DNA from: Sphingopyxis sp.
GTDB lineage: Bacteria > Pseudomonadota > Alphaproteobacteria > Sphingomonadales > Sphingomonadaceae
Assembly: GCA_017745175.1 (NCBI GenBank)
Contig: JAGHZY010000034.1
Location: 1-45,704, forward strand
Length of the DNA: 45,704 bases
Reading direction: 5' to 3'
Under the pieces are notes generated by a model. It saw only the letters and a program-made list of their open reading frames with translations. It was not told where the DNA came from and ran no database searches. Shown here one piece after another: positions 29,643 through 38,184 of the stretch (the stretch's first letter is position 1; each line of letters begins with the position of its first letter). The translations under genes were made by a program, and so were the position numbers.

Positions 29643-29966
29643 ATGATGACCCGCACGCTGATCCTCGCCCTCTCGCTCACCGCTGCCCCCGCCATGGCTG
29701 TCGAGACCGAAAATCGCGCCGTCGAAGTCCGCGTCGATGATCTCAACCTGACCCGCACGGCCGATCGCGAGCGCCTCGACACCCGGCTGAAAAACGCAGC
29801 GCGCAGCGTCTGCCGCACTGGTCTTCGCGGCGCTGCCGAAACTGCCCGCCAGTCGGCATGCGTCTCAAACGTCCTTTCCAGTGTCGAGCCCCAGGCCGAA
29901 CAGGCGATCGCCCGCGCACAAAACGGCACGCAGCTCGCGCTGCTGATGATCGACGCCGCGCGGTAA
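29643..29966 (+). CDS. UrcA-family small exported protein
   Basis: 107 residues. Tandem ATGs (29643, 29646) follow AAGGAGA (29630-29636). A signal peptide (MMTRTLILALSLTAAPAMA) precedes the UrcA pattern: EVRVDDLNLTRTADRERLDT, then RLKNAARSVCRTGLRG with its first Cys and QSACVSNVLSS with the second, which probably form a disulfide. UrcA proteins are common in sphingomonads and caulobacters and have no established function. The promoter carries a palindrome. Confidence 0.85.
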   Translation: MMTRTLILALSLTAAPAMAVETENRAVEVRVDDLNLTRTADRERLDTRLKNAARSVCRTGLRGAAETARQSACVSNVLSSVEPQAEQAIARAQNGTQLALLMIDAAR

Positions 29967-30001
29967 CATCGGATCGGGACGGCTTCGCTCGCGCCGTACC
30001 T

Positions 30002-30057
30002 CCCCGGTGACGGCTGGCGACCGGGGCTGGAGCGCCCTCTCTATGACGGCGCTCCAG
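30002..30057 (+). terminator. Two hairpins after urcA-family gene
   Basis: CCCCGG (30002-30007) can pair with CCGGGG (30021-30026). CTGGAGCGCC (30027-30036) pairs perfectly with GGCGCTCCAG (30048-30057). The second stem is followed by TCTCTT, a weak T-rich tail. The rest of the 234-bp gap to the XRE gene shows nothing further. Confidence 0.4.
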
Positions 30058-30200
30058 TCTCTTGCCTCGCGAAGGACGGTCCCGTTCTGCCCCCCAATAC
30101 CGACCACCCCAAAAGCGCAGACAAAAATTCCCTTCCCCGACATTTCGATGCGCTATGGGAAGGCCGTGATCCTTCGGGTGGAAATGCTGGCGAGGCGCCG

Positions 30201-30413
30201 ATGAACAATAAATTGAAAGTGCTGCGCGCGATGCGGAACTGGAGCCAGGCGGAACTCGCCGACCGGCTCGACGTCTCGCGGCAAGCGGTGAATGCGATCG
30301 AAACGGGGAAATATGACCCCTCGCTTCCGCTCGCCTTCAAGCTTGCGCGGCTGTTCGACATGCCGATCGAGGAGATTTTTGATGATGGTTTCGAAGGAGG
30401 CAGCGGTGAGTGA
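30201..30413 (+). CDS. Small XRE-family regulator (Cro/CI helix-turn-helix)
   Basis: 70 residues, almost all helix-turn-helix: VLRAMRNWSQAELADRLDVS, RQAVNAIETGKYDPSLPLAF, KLARLFDMPIEEIFDDGF. It matches the short YozG-like XRE class, which usually precedes a small membrane protein. A GCGAGG site lies just upstream. Its last eight bases overlap the GTG start of the membrane protein, so the two are translationally coupled. Confidence 0.9.
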   Translation: MNNKLKVLRAMRNWSQAELADRLDVSRQAVNAIETGKYDPSLPLAFKLARLFDMPIEEIFDDGFEGGSGE

Positions 30414-30843
30414 TGCAGGCAAGCCCGCGAAGCGTCCGATGTCGCCGCGCCGCAAGCGTTATCTGACTGCGATTGGAATCGCCGCCCTGATCGGCGGCAT
30501 TATGGGCGCTTGGCTTCAGATCGACAGCCCTGGCAGCTCGCCCGCAAGCCTTGCGCCCCTGAGCAATTCGCCTTTGACACCCGGTTTTGCGATCGGCGCT
30601 TCGGTCCTTTGGGTGATCGGACTGATTGTATCCTTGTTCATTTATCACCGCGCTATCGATGATCATGAGGAACGCGCTTATCTGTGGGCGGGCCTGGCTG
30701 CCTGGTATACATTCGTCCTGTCGGCGCCAACGTGGTGGATGCTGCATCGCGCCAGCCTTGCCCCACCCGCCGATGCCATATTGCTGTTCGCCGGCGCGCT
30801 GGTGGTCAATTGCATCGTCTGGCTATGGCTCAAATACCGCTGA
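30406..30843 (+). CDS. Small integral membrane protein paired with XRE regulator
   Basis: 145 residues. GTG 30406 is chosen because AAGGAGG (30394-30400) lies five bases upstream. After a basic start there are four hydrophobic segments: about 22-38 (YLTAIGIAALIGGIMGAWL), 62-82 (GFAIGASVLWVIGLIVSLFI), 94-113 and 119-142. No catalytic motif. The pairing with a coupled small XRE protein is a recurrent bacterial arrangement; the membrane protein could sense a signal or antagonise the regulator (inference). Confidence 0.75.
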   Translation: MSDAGKPAKRPMSPRRKRYLTAIGIAALIGGIMGAWLQIDSPGSSPASLAPLSNSPLTPGFAIGASVLWVIGLIVSLFIYHRAIDDHEERAYLWAGLAAWYTFVLSAPTWWMLHRASLAPPADAILLFAGALVVNCIVWLWLKYR

Positions 30844-30908
30844 GCATTTTTCCCTCCCCTTCCCTGTTCGATCCGGCCATAAACGCCCGTAACGAAAGTG
30901 ATTTCCCG

Positions 30909-31835
30909 ATGAAAACCTGGTTGAAGAAGCTTGCCACCACTTGCGCGATCGTCGTTTTCTCATCGTCCGCGATGCTCGCTCCCGCCCACGCCGGGCAGAC
31001 AGCGGCGACGGCACCTGCAACGACCGGCGCCGACCCCGCACTGTGGGTCGTGAAGGATGACGACACGACTATCTACCTCTTTGGCACCGTCCATGTGCTG
31101 AAACCGGGCCTCGGCTGGTTCGACGAGGCGGTGAAGAGCGCGTTCGACAAATCCGACCAGCTGATGCTCGAAATGGTCATGCCTGAGGATCAGGCCGCAG
31201 TGGCGAAGGAAATGATGCCGCTGGCGATCGATCAGAGCGGCAAGACGCTCTCGTCGCGCCTCGACCCCGAGCAGCTCAAGGCCTATCAGACCGCACTGGC
31301 GAGCCTTGGGATAGCGCCGGCGCAGTTCGATATGTTCGAACCCTGGTTTCCTGCGATGACCCTGTCGGTACTGCCGCTCGCCAAGCTCGGCTATGATCCC
31401 GAACAGGGCGTCGAAAGACTGTTGACGAGCTCCGCCAAAAAAACTGGCAAACCGGTTTCGGGACTTGAAACGCTGGGCCAGCAGCTGGGCTTTTTCGATG
31501 CATTGCCCGAAACCCAGCAGATCGCCTTCCTGAATTCGGTGGTGAAGGATCTCGACAAGCTGGGACCGCAACTCGACAAGATGGTCGCACAATGGGCGAA
31601 GGGCGATCCCGACGCGCTGGCCGTGACGATGAACGAAAGCCTTGCGGCAACCCCCGAACTCGCCAAAACGCTGCTGTGGGATCGCAACGCGCGCTGGGCG
31701 GATCAGCTGAAAGCCCGCATGGACCAGCCCGGCACCGTCTTCGTTGCGGTCGGCGCAGGCCATCTGGCCGGCGAGAAGAGCGTGCAGGATTACCTGAAAG
31801 CGCGCGGCCTGACCGTGAAGCGGGTCAAATATTGA
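30909..31835 (+). CDS. TraB/GumN-family exported protein (copy 1)
   Basis: 308 residues. ATG 30909 opens a signal peptide (KKLATTCAIVVFSSSAMLAP, cleaved after AHA). The TraB/GumN fold follows, with LWVVKDDDTTIYLFGTVHVL at its start (the GTxH motif), a QLMLEM strand, GLETLGQQLGFFDAL, and the C-terminal RNARWADQLKARM and VGAGHLAGEKSVQDYL (second conserved GxGHL motif). The two His motifs suggest a metallohydrolase-type active site related to TIKI proteases; activity is not established. Its stop overlaps the start of the second copy. Confidence 0.88.
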   Translation: MKTWLKKLATTCAIVVFSSSAMLAPAHAGQTAATAPATTGADPALWVVKDDDTTIYLFGTVHVLKPGLGWFDEAVKSAFDKSDQLMLEMVMPEDQAAVAKEMMPLAIDQSGKTLSSRLDPEQLKAYQTALASLGIAPAQFDMFEPWFPAMTLSVLPLAKLGYDPEQGVERLLTSSAKKTGKPVSGLETLGQQLGFFDALPETQQIAFLNSVVKDLDKLGPQLDKMVAQWAKGDPDALAVTMNESLAATPELAKTLLWDRNARWADQLKARMDQPGTVFVAVGAGHLAGEKSVQDYLKARGLTVKRVKY

Positions 31836-32731
31836 GCCACGGCGCGCGCCCGGCCCGCCATGGGGGTCGCCGTTTCGCGGTGGCCCTCTTGCCGTTTCTG
31901 CTCGCAGCCTGCGGCACCGCCGAACCCGGACCGCGGGCGCGGCCGGCGATGTGGCTGGTCGAGGATGACGATACGCGCATCTATATGCTCGGAACGATGC
32001 ACGCGCTGCCGTCGGGCACCGACTGGGACGACGGCAAGGTCGCCGGGGCGATTACGGCCGCGGACGAGCTGGTCCTCGAACTCTCGCCCGCCGAACTCGC
32101 CGCCGCGGGACGCGTTTTTCAGGAGCTCGCCCCGCGCGCGAGCCCGCTCGCGATCGAAGCGAGACTGCAGGGCAAGGCGCTGATCGGCTATCGCGCACTC
32201 GAAACGAGCGGCCGGAACTTCGGCGCCGACGGCCTTGACGATTGGGCGGTGATGGTCCTGATGGGACAGCGTGTCGCGCAAAATGCCCGCCTGTCGCCCG
32301 CCGACGGGGTCGAAACGGGGCTGACCGAAAGGTTCGAGGCCGCGGACAAGCCGATCAGCGGGCTCGAGACCGCGCGCGAACAGCTGATGCTGTTCGAGAC
32401 GCTCGACCCTGCAGCGCAGCGCGCGCTGCTGACGCGCGCAGCCGAAGAATCGGGCGCGGCGGTGAAGAATGTCGAAGCCCTGACCGCCGCCTGGGGCCGC
32501 GGCGACGTCGCCGCGCTCGCAAAGGTGATCAACGAGGATATCGACAGCGTTCCCGCAGCGCGCAAGGCGATCATCACCGACCGCAACCGGCGCTGGAGCG
32601 CGTGGGCGACGCGACGAATGGGACGGCCCGGAACCGTGCTGATGGCGGTCGGCGCGGGGCATCTGGTCGGCGCCGACGGACTGCCGGCGATGCTCGAAGC
32701 CGAAGGACTGAAGGTGACGCGCGTGCAATAG
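31832..32731 (+). CDS. TraB/GumN-family lipoprotein (copy 2)
   Basis: 299 residues. The start is TTG 31832, overlapping the previous stop as TTGA; no in-frame ATG upstream fits. A lipobox LLAAC at about residue 26 (FAVALLPFLLAACG) marks it as a lipoprotein, unlike copy 1. The domain is the same: MWLVEDDDTRIYMLGTMHAL with the GTxH motif, SGLETAREQLMLFETL, RNRRWSAWATRRM and VGAGHLVGADGLPAML. Copies 1 and 2 probably arose by duplication and diverged in targeting. Confidence 0.85.
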   Translation: MSHGARPARHGGRRFAVALLPFLLAACGTAEPGPRARPAMWLVEDDDTRIYMLGTMHALPSGTDWDDGKVAGAITAADELVLELSPAELAAAGRVFQELAPRASPLAIEARLQGKALIGYRALETSGRNFGADGLDDWAVMVLMGQRVAQNARLSPADGVETGLTERFEAADKPISGLETAREQLMLFETLDPAAQRALLTRAAEESGAAVKNVEALTAAWGRGDVAALAKVINEDIDSVPAARKAIITDRNRRWSAWATRRMGRPGTVLMAVGAGHLVGADGLPAMLEAEGLKVTRVQ

Positions 32732-32779
32732 CGCGCGCGGCGCTTGCATTTCCGCCACTTCCCCGCTAAGCGCCCCGGC

Positions 32780-32813
32780 TTCCGTCATGGTCATCCCTGG
32801 AGGCGTGACGGAA
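32780..32813 (+). promoter_or_regulatory. Inverted repeat in rplY leader
   Basis: TTCCGTCA (32780-32787) and TGACGGAA (32806-32813) are perfect inverted copies 18 bases apart, 28 bases before the rplY ATG. It could be an RNA stem-loop or an operator; nothing else supports either. Confidence 0.35.
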
Positions 32814-32841
32814 CTGTGTAACTGTTTCTCGGAGAAATGAT

Positions 32842-33471
32842 ATGAGCGATCAGCTGACGCTGACGGCCGAGACGCGCGAACGCGGAGGCAAGGGAGCCTC
32901 GCGTGAACTGCGTCGTGAAGGTCGTGTCCCCGCCGTTGTCTACGGCGGCAAGGAAGACCCCCTGATGATCCACGTCGAGGAAAAGCTGCTGATGAAGCAG
33001 CTGATGACGGGGCACTTCATGAACTCGGTCGTGATGATCGAAGTGGGTGGCAAGACCATCCGCACCCTGCCCAAGGACGTCGCCTTCCATCCGGTCAAGG
33101 ATCGCCCGATCCACGCCGATTTCCTCCGCATCTCGAAGGATGCCAAGGTCACCGTCGCGGTGCCGGTCGTGTTCGCGAACGAAGAAGCCTCGCCGGGCCT
33201 GAAGCGCGGCGGCGTGCTCAACATCGTTCGTCACGAGCTGGAGCTCGTTTGCGACGCGGACAAGATTCCCGACGAGATCGCGATCGACGTCACCGGCTTC
33301 GACGTCGGCGATTCGATCCATATCAGCAACGTCACCCTGCCCAAGGGCGTCGAAAGCGCGATCACCGACCGCGACTTCACCATCGCCACCATCGTCGCCC
33401 CGTCGGCGCTCAAGTCGAGCGACGGCGACACGACGAAGGACGAAGGCGAAGCTGCCGAAGGCGAAGCCTAA
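32842..33471 (+). CDS. rplY: Ribosomal protein L25 / CTC
   Basis: 209 residues, the long CTC form. The 5S-rRNA-binding N-domain reads [20 protein letters not shown] and [20 protein letters not shown]; the C-terminal beta domain has [12 protein letters not shown]; an acidic tail follows ([13 protein letters not shown]). L25 binds 5S rRNA in the large subunit. The start ATG follows GGAGAAATGAT. It is followed by pth, the usual partner. Confidence 0.97.
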   Translation: MSDQLTLTAETRERGGKGASRELRREGRVPAVVYGGKEDPLMIHVEEKLLMKQLMTGHFMNSVVMIEVGGKTIRTLPKDVAFHPVKDRPIHADFLRISKDAKVTVAVPVVFANEEASPGLKRGGVLNIVRHELELVCDADKIPDEIAIDVTGFDVGDSIHISNVTLPKGVESAITDRDFTIATIVAPSALKSSDGDTTKDEGEAAEGEA

Positions 33472-33483
33472 GCATTTCGGATC

Positions 33484-33511
33484 GCGCCCCTCCCCCGTGC
33501 GGGAGGGGCGC
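33484..33511 (+). terminator. Hairpin between rplY and pth
   Basis: GCGCCCCTCCC (33484-33494) pairs with GGGAGGGGCGC (33501-33511): 11 bp, six-base loop, tail TTCTGAC. The weak tail suggests partial termination or processing that lowers pth relative to rplY. Confidence 0.5.
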
Positions 33512-33539
33512 TTCTGACAGACCCGGGAAAGGCAGATTC

Positions 33540-34109
33540 ATGCAGCTCTGGGTCGGCCTCGGAAATCCCGGGCCCCAATATGCGATGCACCGTCATAATG
33601 TCGGCTTCATGGCCGTCGATGTCATCGCCGACCTTTACGGTTTCCCCGCTCCGGCAAAGAAGTTCCAGGGCTGGGTCCAGGAAGGCCGCATCGGATCGCA
33701 GCGCATCCTGCTGCTCAAACCCGGCACCTTCATGAACGAAAGCGGGCGCAGCGTGCGCGCCGCGCTCGATTTCTACAAACTGGCGCCGCAGGATGTCACG
33801 GCCTTCTACGACGAACTCGACCTCGCGCCGATGAAGGTGAAGGTCAAACACGGCGGCGGCGCGGCAGGCCACAATGGCATCCGCTCGATGATCCAGCATA
33901 TCGGCGAGGATTTCCGCCGCGTGCGTATCGGCATCGGGCATCCGGGCAACAAGGACCGCGTCACCGGTCATGTCCTCGGCAATTATCACAAGAGCGAGAC
34001 GGAACCGCTGACAGACCTGCTCGGCGCGATCGCCGCCGAGGCGAAATGGCTCGCCGATGGCGACGATGTCCGCTTCCAGAGCGATCTCGCGCTGCGCCTC
34101 AACGGTTGA
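33540..34109 (+). CDS. pth: Peptidyl-tRNA hydrolase
   Basis: 189 residues. It frees tRNA from prematurely released peptidyl-tRNA. Signatures: LWVGLGNPGPQYAMHRHNVG with the catalytic His in HNVGF, KPGTFMNESGRSVRAALDFY, and DELDLAPMKVKVKHGGGAAG followed by HNGIRSM. All usual active-site residues are present. It lies 68 bases after rplY. The usual next gene, ychF, is separated here by phoX and a CAP gene. Confidence 0.97.
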   Translation: MQLWVGLGNPGPQYAMHRHNVGFMAVDVIADLYGFPAPAKKFQGWVQEGRIGSQRILLLKPGTFMNESGRSVRAALDFYKLAPQDVTAFYDELDLAPMKVKVKHGGGAAGHNGIRSMIQHIGEDFRRVRIGIGHPGNKDRVTGHVLGNYHKSETEPLTDLLGAIAAEAKWLADGDDVRFQSDLALRLNG

Positions 34110-34171
34110 CCTCGCGTAAAACGCGCCGGTCGTTGGCCTCTGTGGCGCGAACAAGTCCACGCAACTGATTT

Positions 34172-34198
34172 CTGTCACATGAGCGTCATATAAGTCAT
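34172..34198 (+). promoter_or_regulatory. Pho-box-like direct repeats upstream of phoX
   Basis: CTGTCACATGAGCGTCAT (34172-34189) has two TGTCA/CGTCA half sites 11 bases apart, and a further AAGTCAT ends at 34198. This matches the PhoB-site layout (7-base half sites, 4-base spacer). It lies about 110 bases before phoX. Confidence 0.5.
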
Positions 34199-34308
34199 TG
34201 CGTTCCGACGCGTTCGAGCAACGCGACTGACACCAACCTCTGCAATCGGTGCGCCACCTCAAACCGGGGCGCCGAGTCCCGGTATTCAATCGAAAACAGG
34301 GGATTTGC

Positions 34309-36192
34309 ATGTCACATCTTACCGACGAAGCCCGCACGCCTTATCGCGGCGAAACCGACGTCCTTCCGGGCCCCGACAGCCTGGAAGCGATCGTCGCGGC
34401 GAACCCGACGCGCCGCACGCTGCTGCGCAACGGCCTGTTCGGCCTGTCGGTACTGCCCGCGATGGCACTCGCCGCATGTGGCGACACGAGCGGCGACCCG
34501 ACGATAACGCTGCCCCCCGGGCCGACGCCGACGCCGACGCCGACCCCCACCCCGACCCCGCCGCCGAGCTTCACCGCGAGCTTCGCAGCGGTCGCCGCGA
34601 ACCAGAATGACGCGGTGACCGTCCCGACGGGCTACACCGTCGACGTGCTGCTGAAGGCAGGCGATTCGGTCGAAGCCGGCACGCCCTATACCGGCAGCTT
34701 CCCCGCGACCCCGGCGATCGCCGAGAAATGGGCGGGCGGCAATCACGACGGCATGGAATATTTTGCCTTCCCCGGAGTCGATGCCAACAATCGCGGCCTG
34801 CTCGCGATGAACTACGAATATCCCGACTTCAACATCCTGATGGCGGGGACTTACAACGCCGCCACCGCAACTGCCGACCAGAAGGCGATCGCATTGTCCG
34901 CCGTCGGCATCGGCGTGGTCGAGATTGCACGCGGCAGCGACGGCAAATGGGCCGTCCAGCCCGGATCGACCTACAACCGCCGCTACACCGGCAACAGCAG
35001 CTATCGTCCGAGCGGCCCCGCCGCCGCACAGCTGTCGAGCAGCATCAAGGGCATGCTCAACAATTGCTCGAGCGGCCGCACGCCGTGGGATACCTATCTC
35101 ACCTGCGAAGAGACGATGGACAATTATCTCGACCCGACGCAGCCGACGCGCGACTATGGCTGGGTGGTCGAGATCGATCCGCGGCGCGAACTCGCCGTGC
35201 CGACAAAGCGTACCGCGATGGGCCGCTTCAATCACGAAAATGTGGCGTTCATGACGAACAGCGCCAACCGCGTCGCCTTCTACATGGGCGACGACACGAC
35301 GCCGGGCTGCATCTACAAATTCATCCCGAGCCAGCCCTTCAGCACCACGAACCGCGCCGCGAACACCGACCTGCTCGACGTCGGTACGCTCTATGTCGCG
35401 CGCTTCAACGGCGACGGCACGGGCGAATGGCGCGCGCTGGTCGTCGGCCAGAACGGCCTCGTCGCGGGCGCTTCCGATCCGGGCAATGTCAGCCAGAGCA
35501 CAACGCCGCCGGCGCCGACGACCGTCAACTTCAACAATCAGGCCGATGTGCTACTCAACTGCCAGTCGGCGGCGCGTGTCGCAGGCGGCACTGTGATGGA
35601 TCGCCCCGAATGGCTGACCGTCGCGCCGGACAACAAGGCGATCTATTGCACGCTGACCAACAATAGCGGGCGCCGTGTCGCCGACTCCGCCAACCCGCGC
35701 GTCACCAACCTGCACGGTCACATCATCAAGTTCCGCGAAGAAGGCGATTCGCCGCTGGCGACGAAGTTCACCTGGGAAATCTTCCTGACCGCGGGCGACC
35801 CGTCGCTGTCGTCGGGCGGCAGCAACCTCGTCGGCAATATCAACGGCGACACCTTCTCGAGTCCCGACGGCCTCCGCATCGACCCGCAGGGCCGCATGTG
35901 GGTGCAGACCGACCACAGCGTCCCGGGCAATTCGGGCGTCGCGGGCCGGACAATCGATCAGGCCTTCGGCCACAATGCGATGTTCTATGTCGATCAGGTG
36001 ACGAAACAGTCGAAGCGCTTCCTCGTCGGCCCGCTTGGCTGCGAAATTACCGGGCTCGCCTACACGCCCGACCTTCGTACCTTCTTCGTCAATATCCAGC
36101 ACCCGACGGGCAACTGGCCGGTCGCGGGTCAGCAGCCACGTTCGTCAACGATCGTCGTGCGCCGCACCGACAACCAGCCGGTCGGCAACTGA
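34309..36192 (+). CDS. phoX: PhoX-type alkaline phosphatase (DUF839)
   Basis: 627 residues. ATG 34309 follows AGGGGA. A Tat-like motif (TRRTLLRNGLFGLSVLP) ends in a lipobox LAAC, so the protein may be a Tat-exported lipoprotein. A Pro-Thr linker follows, then the DUF839 beta-propeller: WAGGNHDGMEYFAFPG, TYLTCEETMDNYL, GWVVEIDPRRELA, KRTAMGRFNHENVAF, SPDGLRIDPQGRMWVQTD. PhoX enzymes are calcium/iron monoesterases induced by phosphate starvation; the metal ligands cannot be confirmed here. A Pho-box-like site lies upstream. It interrupts the pth-ychF neighbourhood. Confidence 0.88.
   Translation: MSHLTDEARTPYRGETDVLPGPDSLEAIVAANPTRRTLLRNGLFGLSVLPAMALAACGDTSGDPTITLPPGPTPTPTPTPTPTPPPSFTASFAAVAANQNDAVTVPTGYTVDVLLKAGDSVEAGTPYTGSFPATPAIAEKWAGGNHDGMEYFAFPGVDANNRGLLAMNYEYPDFNILMAGTYNAATATADQKAIALSAVGIGVVEIARGSDGKWAVQPGSTYNRRYTGNSSYRPSGPAAAQLSSSIKGMLNNCSSGRTPWDTYLTCEETMDNYLDPTQPTRDYGWVVEIDPRRELAVPTKRTAMGRFNHENVAFMTNSANRVAFYMGDDTTPGCIYKFIPSQPFSTTNRAANTDLLDVGTLYVARFNGDGTGEWRALVVGQNGLVAGASDPGNVSQSTTPPAPTTVNFNNQADVLLNCQSAARVAGGTVMDRPEWLTVAPDNKAIYCTLTNNSGRRVADSANPRVTNLHGHIIKFREEGDSPLATKFTWEIFLTAGDPSLSSGGSNLVGNINGDTFSSPDGLRIDPQGRMWVQTDHSVPGNSGVAGRTIDQAFGHNAMFYVDQVTKQSKRFLVGPLGCEITGLAYTPDLRTFFVNIQHPTGNWPVAGQQPRSSTIVVRRTDNQPVGN
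34521..34563. repeat. Pro-Thr codon repeat
   Basis: Six-base CCGACG-type units repeat and encode PTPTPTPTPTPTPPP, a linker between the lipobox and the phosphatase domain of phoX. It is coding low complexity, likely prone to length change. Confidence 0.85.
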
Positions 36193-36199
36193 TCGCTCT

Positions 36200-36230
36200 C
36201 GCCGCCCGCTCTTTCCGGGAGCGGGCGGCG
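36200..36230. terminator. Bidirectional hairpin between phoX and CAP gene
   Basis: A perfect 12-bp GC stem (CGCCGCCCGCTC at 36200-36211 with its complement at 36219-36230) and seven-base loop lie between the convergent stops at 36192 and 36238. No T run. Confidence 0.6.
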
Positions 36231-36237
36231 TCCATCC

Positions 36238-36891
36238 TCAGTCCGGCCGCTTCGGCGGCGGTGGCGGCGACCCATCGCGCGTCTGCGACATCAATATCAC
36301 GCACATCGTCCGGTGGACCGGGTGGTTGCCGCAGGCGACGCCGGCATAACGATGCGTCGGCCGGAGCAGGCTGAAGCGATGGCCCCGGTCGGGCACGCCA
36401 TCATCGATGAGCAGCTGGTCGACGACGCCTTCGGGTGTGTGGTGCCCATAGGTTATCACCTCGTTGACATAGGGTCCGCCACCGCGCGCCTTCATCCGTT
36501 CGCCGGGGCCCCGCCCTTTGGTATAATGGCCGACCGCCCCCGATCGCGACTGGGCCGCTACGTGGTCGGCCGCGGCGTGCGCCAGCGCATCGCTCCATTC
36601 CAGTGTCGGCAGCGGCCTTTCGCGGCTCAGCTCGCGGATCGCCTCGTCGACGGCGACAACGCCCTCGCGCGTCATGATATCGATCTCGCTGTCGTCGTCG
36701 CTGACGAGCAGCTTGCCCTCGAAGCGCGGACGATAGTCACGCAGATATTCGGTATAGGCGGCGGGATCGCTGCGAAAGCGGTTGAGTTCGGCAAAGACAC
36801 CCTCCTCGAAACGGCTTTGCGCAGCAACGGTCACCGTCGCGCCGAAAGACAGAAGCAGGCCGGCGGCGAGAAGGAAGCGGGGTTTCGTCAT
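36238..36891 (-). CDS. CAP (SCP/PR-1) domain exported protein
   Basis: 217 residues. A signal peptide (MTKPRFLLAAGLLLSFGATV, cleaved after VAA) precedes a CAP domain: FAELNRFRSDPAAYTEYL, LPTLEWSDALAHAAADHVAA, GHYTKGRGPGERMKARGG, VDQLLIDDGVPDRGHRFSLL. The His of DALAHAAADH and the second His (HRFSLL) fit the CAP cavity pair. Bacterial CAP proteins are secreted and of mostly unknown function. It ends in a Pro-rich tail. Leftward, convergent with phoX. Confidence 0.85.
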   Translation of the reverse strand: MTKPRFLLAAGLLLSFGATVTVAAQSRFEEGVFAELNRFRSDPAAYTEYLRDYRPRFEGKLLVSDDDSEIDIMTREGVVAVDEAIRELSRERPLPTLEWSDALAHAAADHVAAQSRSGAVGHYTKGRGPGERMKARGGGPYVNEVITYGHHTPEGVVDQLLIDDGVPDRGHRFSLLRPTHRYAGVACGNHPVHRTMCVILMSQTRDGSPPPPPKRPD

Positions 36892-37032
36892 GGCCGCTGC
36901 GATAAAGCCGCAAGTCTGAACGGCGCGCAACAGCGAAACCATGCGCAAAGACTGGCGCCCGAAGCAATCTGGCGCTAGGGGCGCTGCAACACCGGCCCCC
37001 ATCCAACGGCCGCCGGACCTCACGGAGTTTTT

Positions 37033-38130
37033 ATGGGTTTCAAATGCGGGATCGTCGGCCTGCCCAATGTCGGCAAGTCCACCCTGTTCAACGCGCTGAC
37101 CGAGACCGCGGCGGCGCAGGCCGCCAACTATCCCTTCTGCACGATCGAGCCGAATATCGGCAACGTCGCGGTACCCGACGCGCGGCTCGAAAAGCTGGCG
37201 GCAATCGCGGGCAGCAAGAAGATCATCGCGACGCAGCTCGCCTTCGTCGACATCGCCGGGCTCGTGCGCGGCGCGTCGAAGGGCGAAGGGCTCGGCAACC
37301 AGTTCCTCGGCAACATCCGCGAGGTTGATGCAATCGTCCACGTCCTGCGCTGCTTCGAGGACGACGACATCCAGCATGTCGAGAACAAGGTCGACCCCGT
37401 CGCCGACGCCGAGACGGTCGAGACCGAGCTGCTGCTCGCCGATCTCGAAAGCCTCGAGAAGCGCGTTCCCGCCTTCGCCAAGAAGGCGGCGCAGGGCGAC
37501 AAGGAAGCGAAGATCTCAGCCTCGGTGCTCGGCCAGGCGCTCGACCTGCTGCGTGAAGGCAAGCCCGCGCGGCTCGTCGAACCGAAGGATGACGAGGAAG
37601 CCCGCGTCCTGCGCACCGCACAGCTCCTGACCTCCAAGCCCGTCCTCTACGTCTGCAACGTCGACGAGGGCAGCGCCGCGAACGGCAACGCCTTCTCCGA
37701 AAAAGTCTTCGCCAAGGCGGCGGCCGAGGGCGCGCAGGCCGTGGTCGTGTCGGCCGCGATCGAGAGCGAACTGGTGACGATGGACATGCCCGACCGGCTT
37801 GAGTTCCTTGAAGAGATGGGCCTGCACGAAACGGGCCTCGCGCGGGTCATCCGCGCCGGCTATGAGCTGCTCCACCTCATCACCTTCTTCACCGTCGGAC
37901 CGCAGGAGGCGCGCGCCTGGACGGTTCATCAGGGCGCGAGCGCCCCCGAGGCCGCGGGTGAGATCCACAGCGATTTCCAGAAGGGCTTCATCCGCGCCGA
38001 AACCATCGCCTATGACGACTATGTTACGCTCGGCGGCGAAGCGAAGGCGCGCGAGGCCGGCAAGCTGCGCGCCGAAGGCAAGGCCTATGTCGTGAGCGAC
38101 GGCGACGTGATGCACTTCCTGCACAGCTGA
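37033..38130 (+). CDS. ychF: Redox-regulated ATPase YchF
   Basis: 365 residues, full length. Obg-class P-loop GLPNVGKST (9-17), switch region AFVDIAGLVRGASKGEGLGN, and the coiled-coil and TGS domains (EIHSDFQKGFIRAETIAYDD). Family members prefer ATP over GTP because of a changed G4 motif; here the G4 site is YVCNVDEGS (NVDE instead of NKxD). It associates with ribosomes and is a regulator of stress response in E. coli. The ribosome site GGAG lies just upstream of ATG. Confidence 0.97.
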   Translation: MGFKCGIVGLPNVGKSTLFNALTETAAAQAANYPFCTIEPNIGNVAVPDARLEKLAAIAGSKKIIATQLAFVDIAGLVRGASKGEGLGNQFLGNIREVDAIVHVLRCFEDDDIQHVENKVDPVADAETVETELLLADLESLEKRVPAFAKKAAQGDKEAKISASVLGQALDLLREGKPARLVEPKDDEEARVLRTAQLLTSKPVLYVCNVDEGSAANGNAFSEKVFAKAAAEGAQAVVVSAAIESELVTMDMPDRLEFLEEMGLHETGLARVIRAGYELLHLITFFTVGPQEARAWTVHQGASAPEAAGEIHSDFQKGFIRAETIAYDDYVTLGGEAKAREAGKLRAEGKAYVVSDGDVMHFLHS

Positions 38131-38184
38131 TCCGAAGGGGCAATCGGAGCAATGCAGAGACGCGGGCGACGCCCCGCCGTGCCA

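Noticed and set aside
33484..33511. Hairpin before pth as a riboswitch
   Set aside because: A simple GC stem with no additional conserved elements; better read as a weak terminator or processing site.
34521..34563. Short tandem repeats as a CRISPR or satellite
   Set aside because: They are in-frame Pro-Thr codons of the phoX linker, with no spacers.
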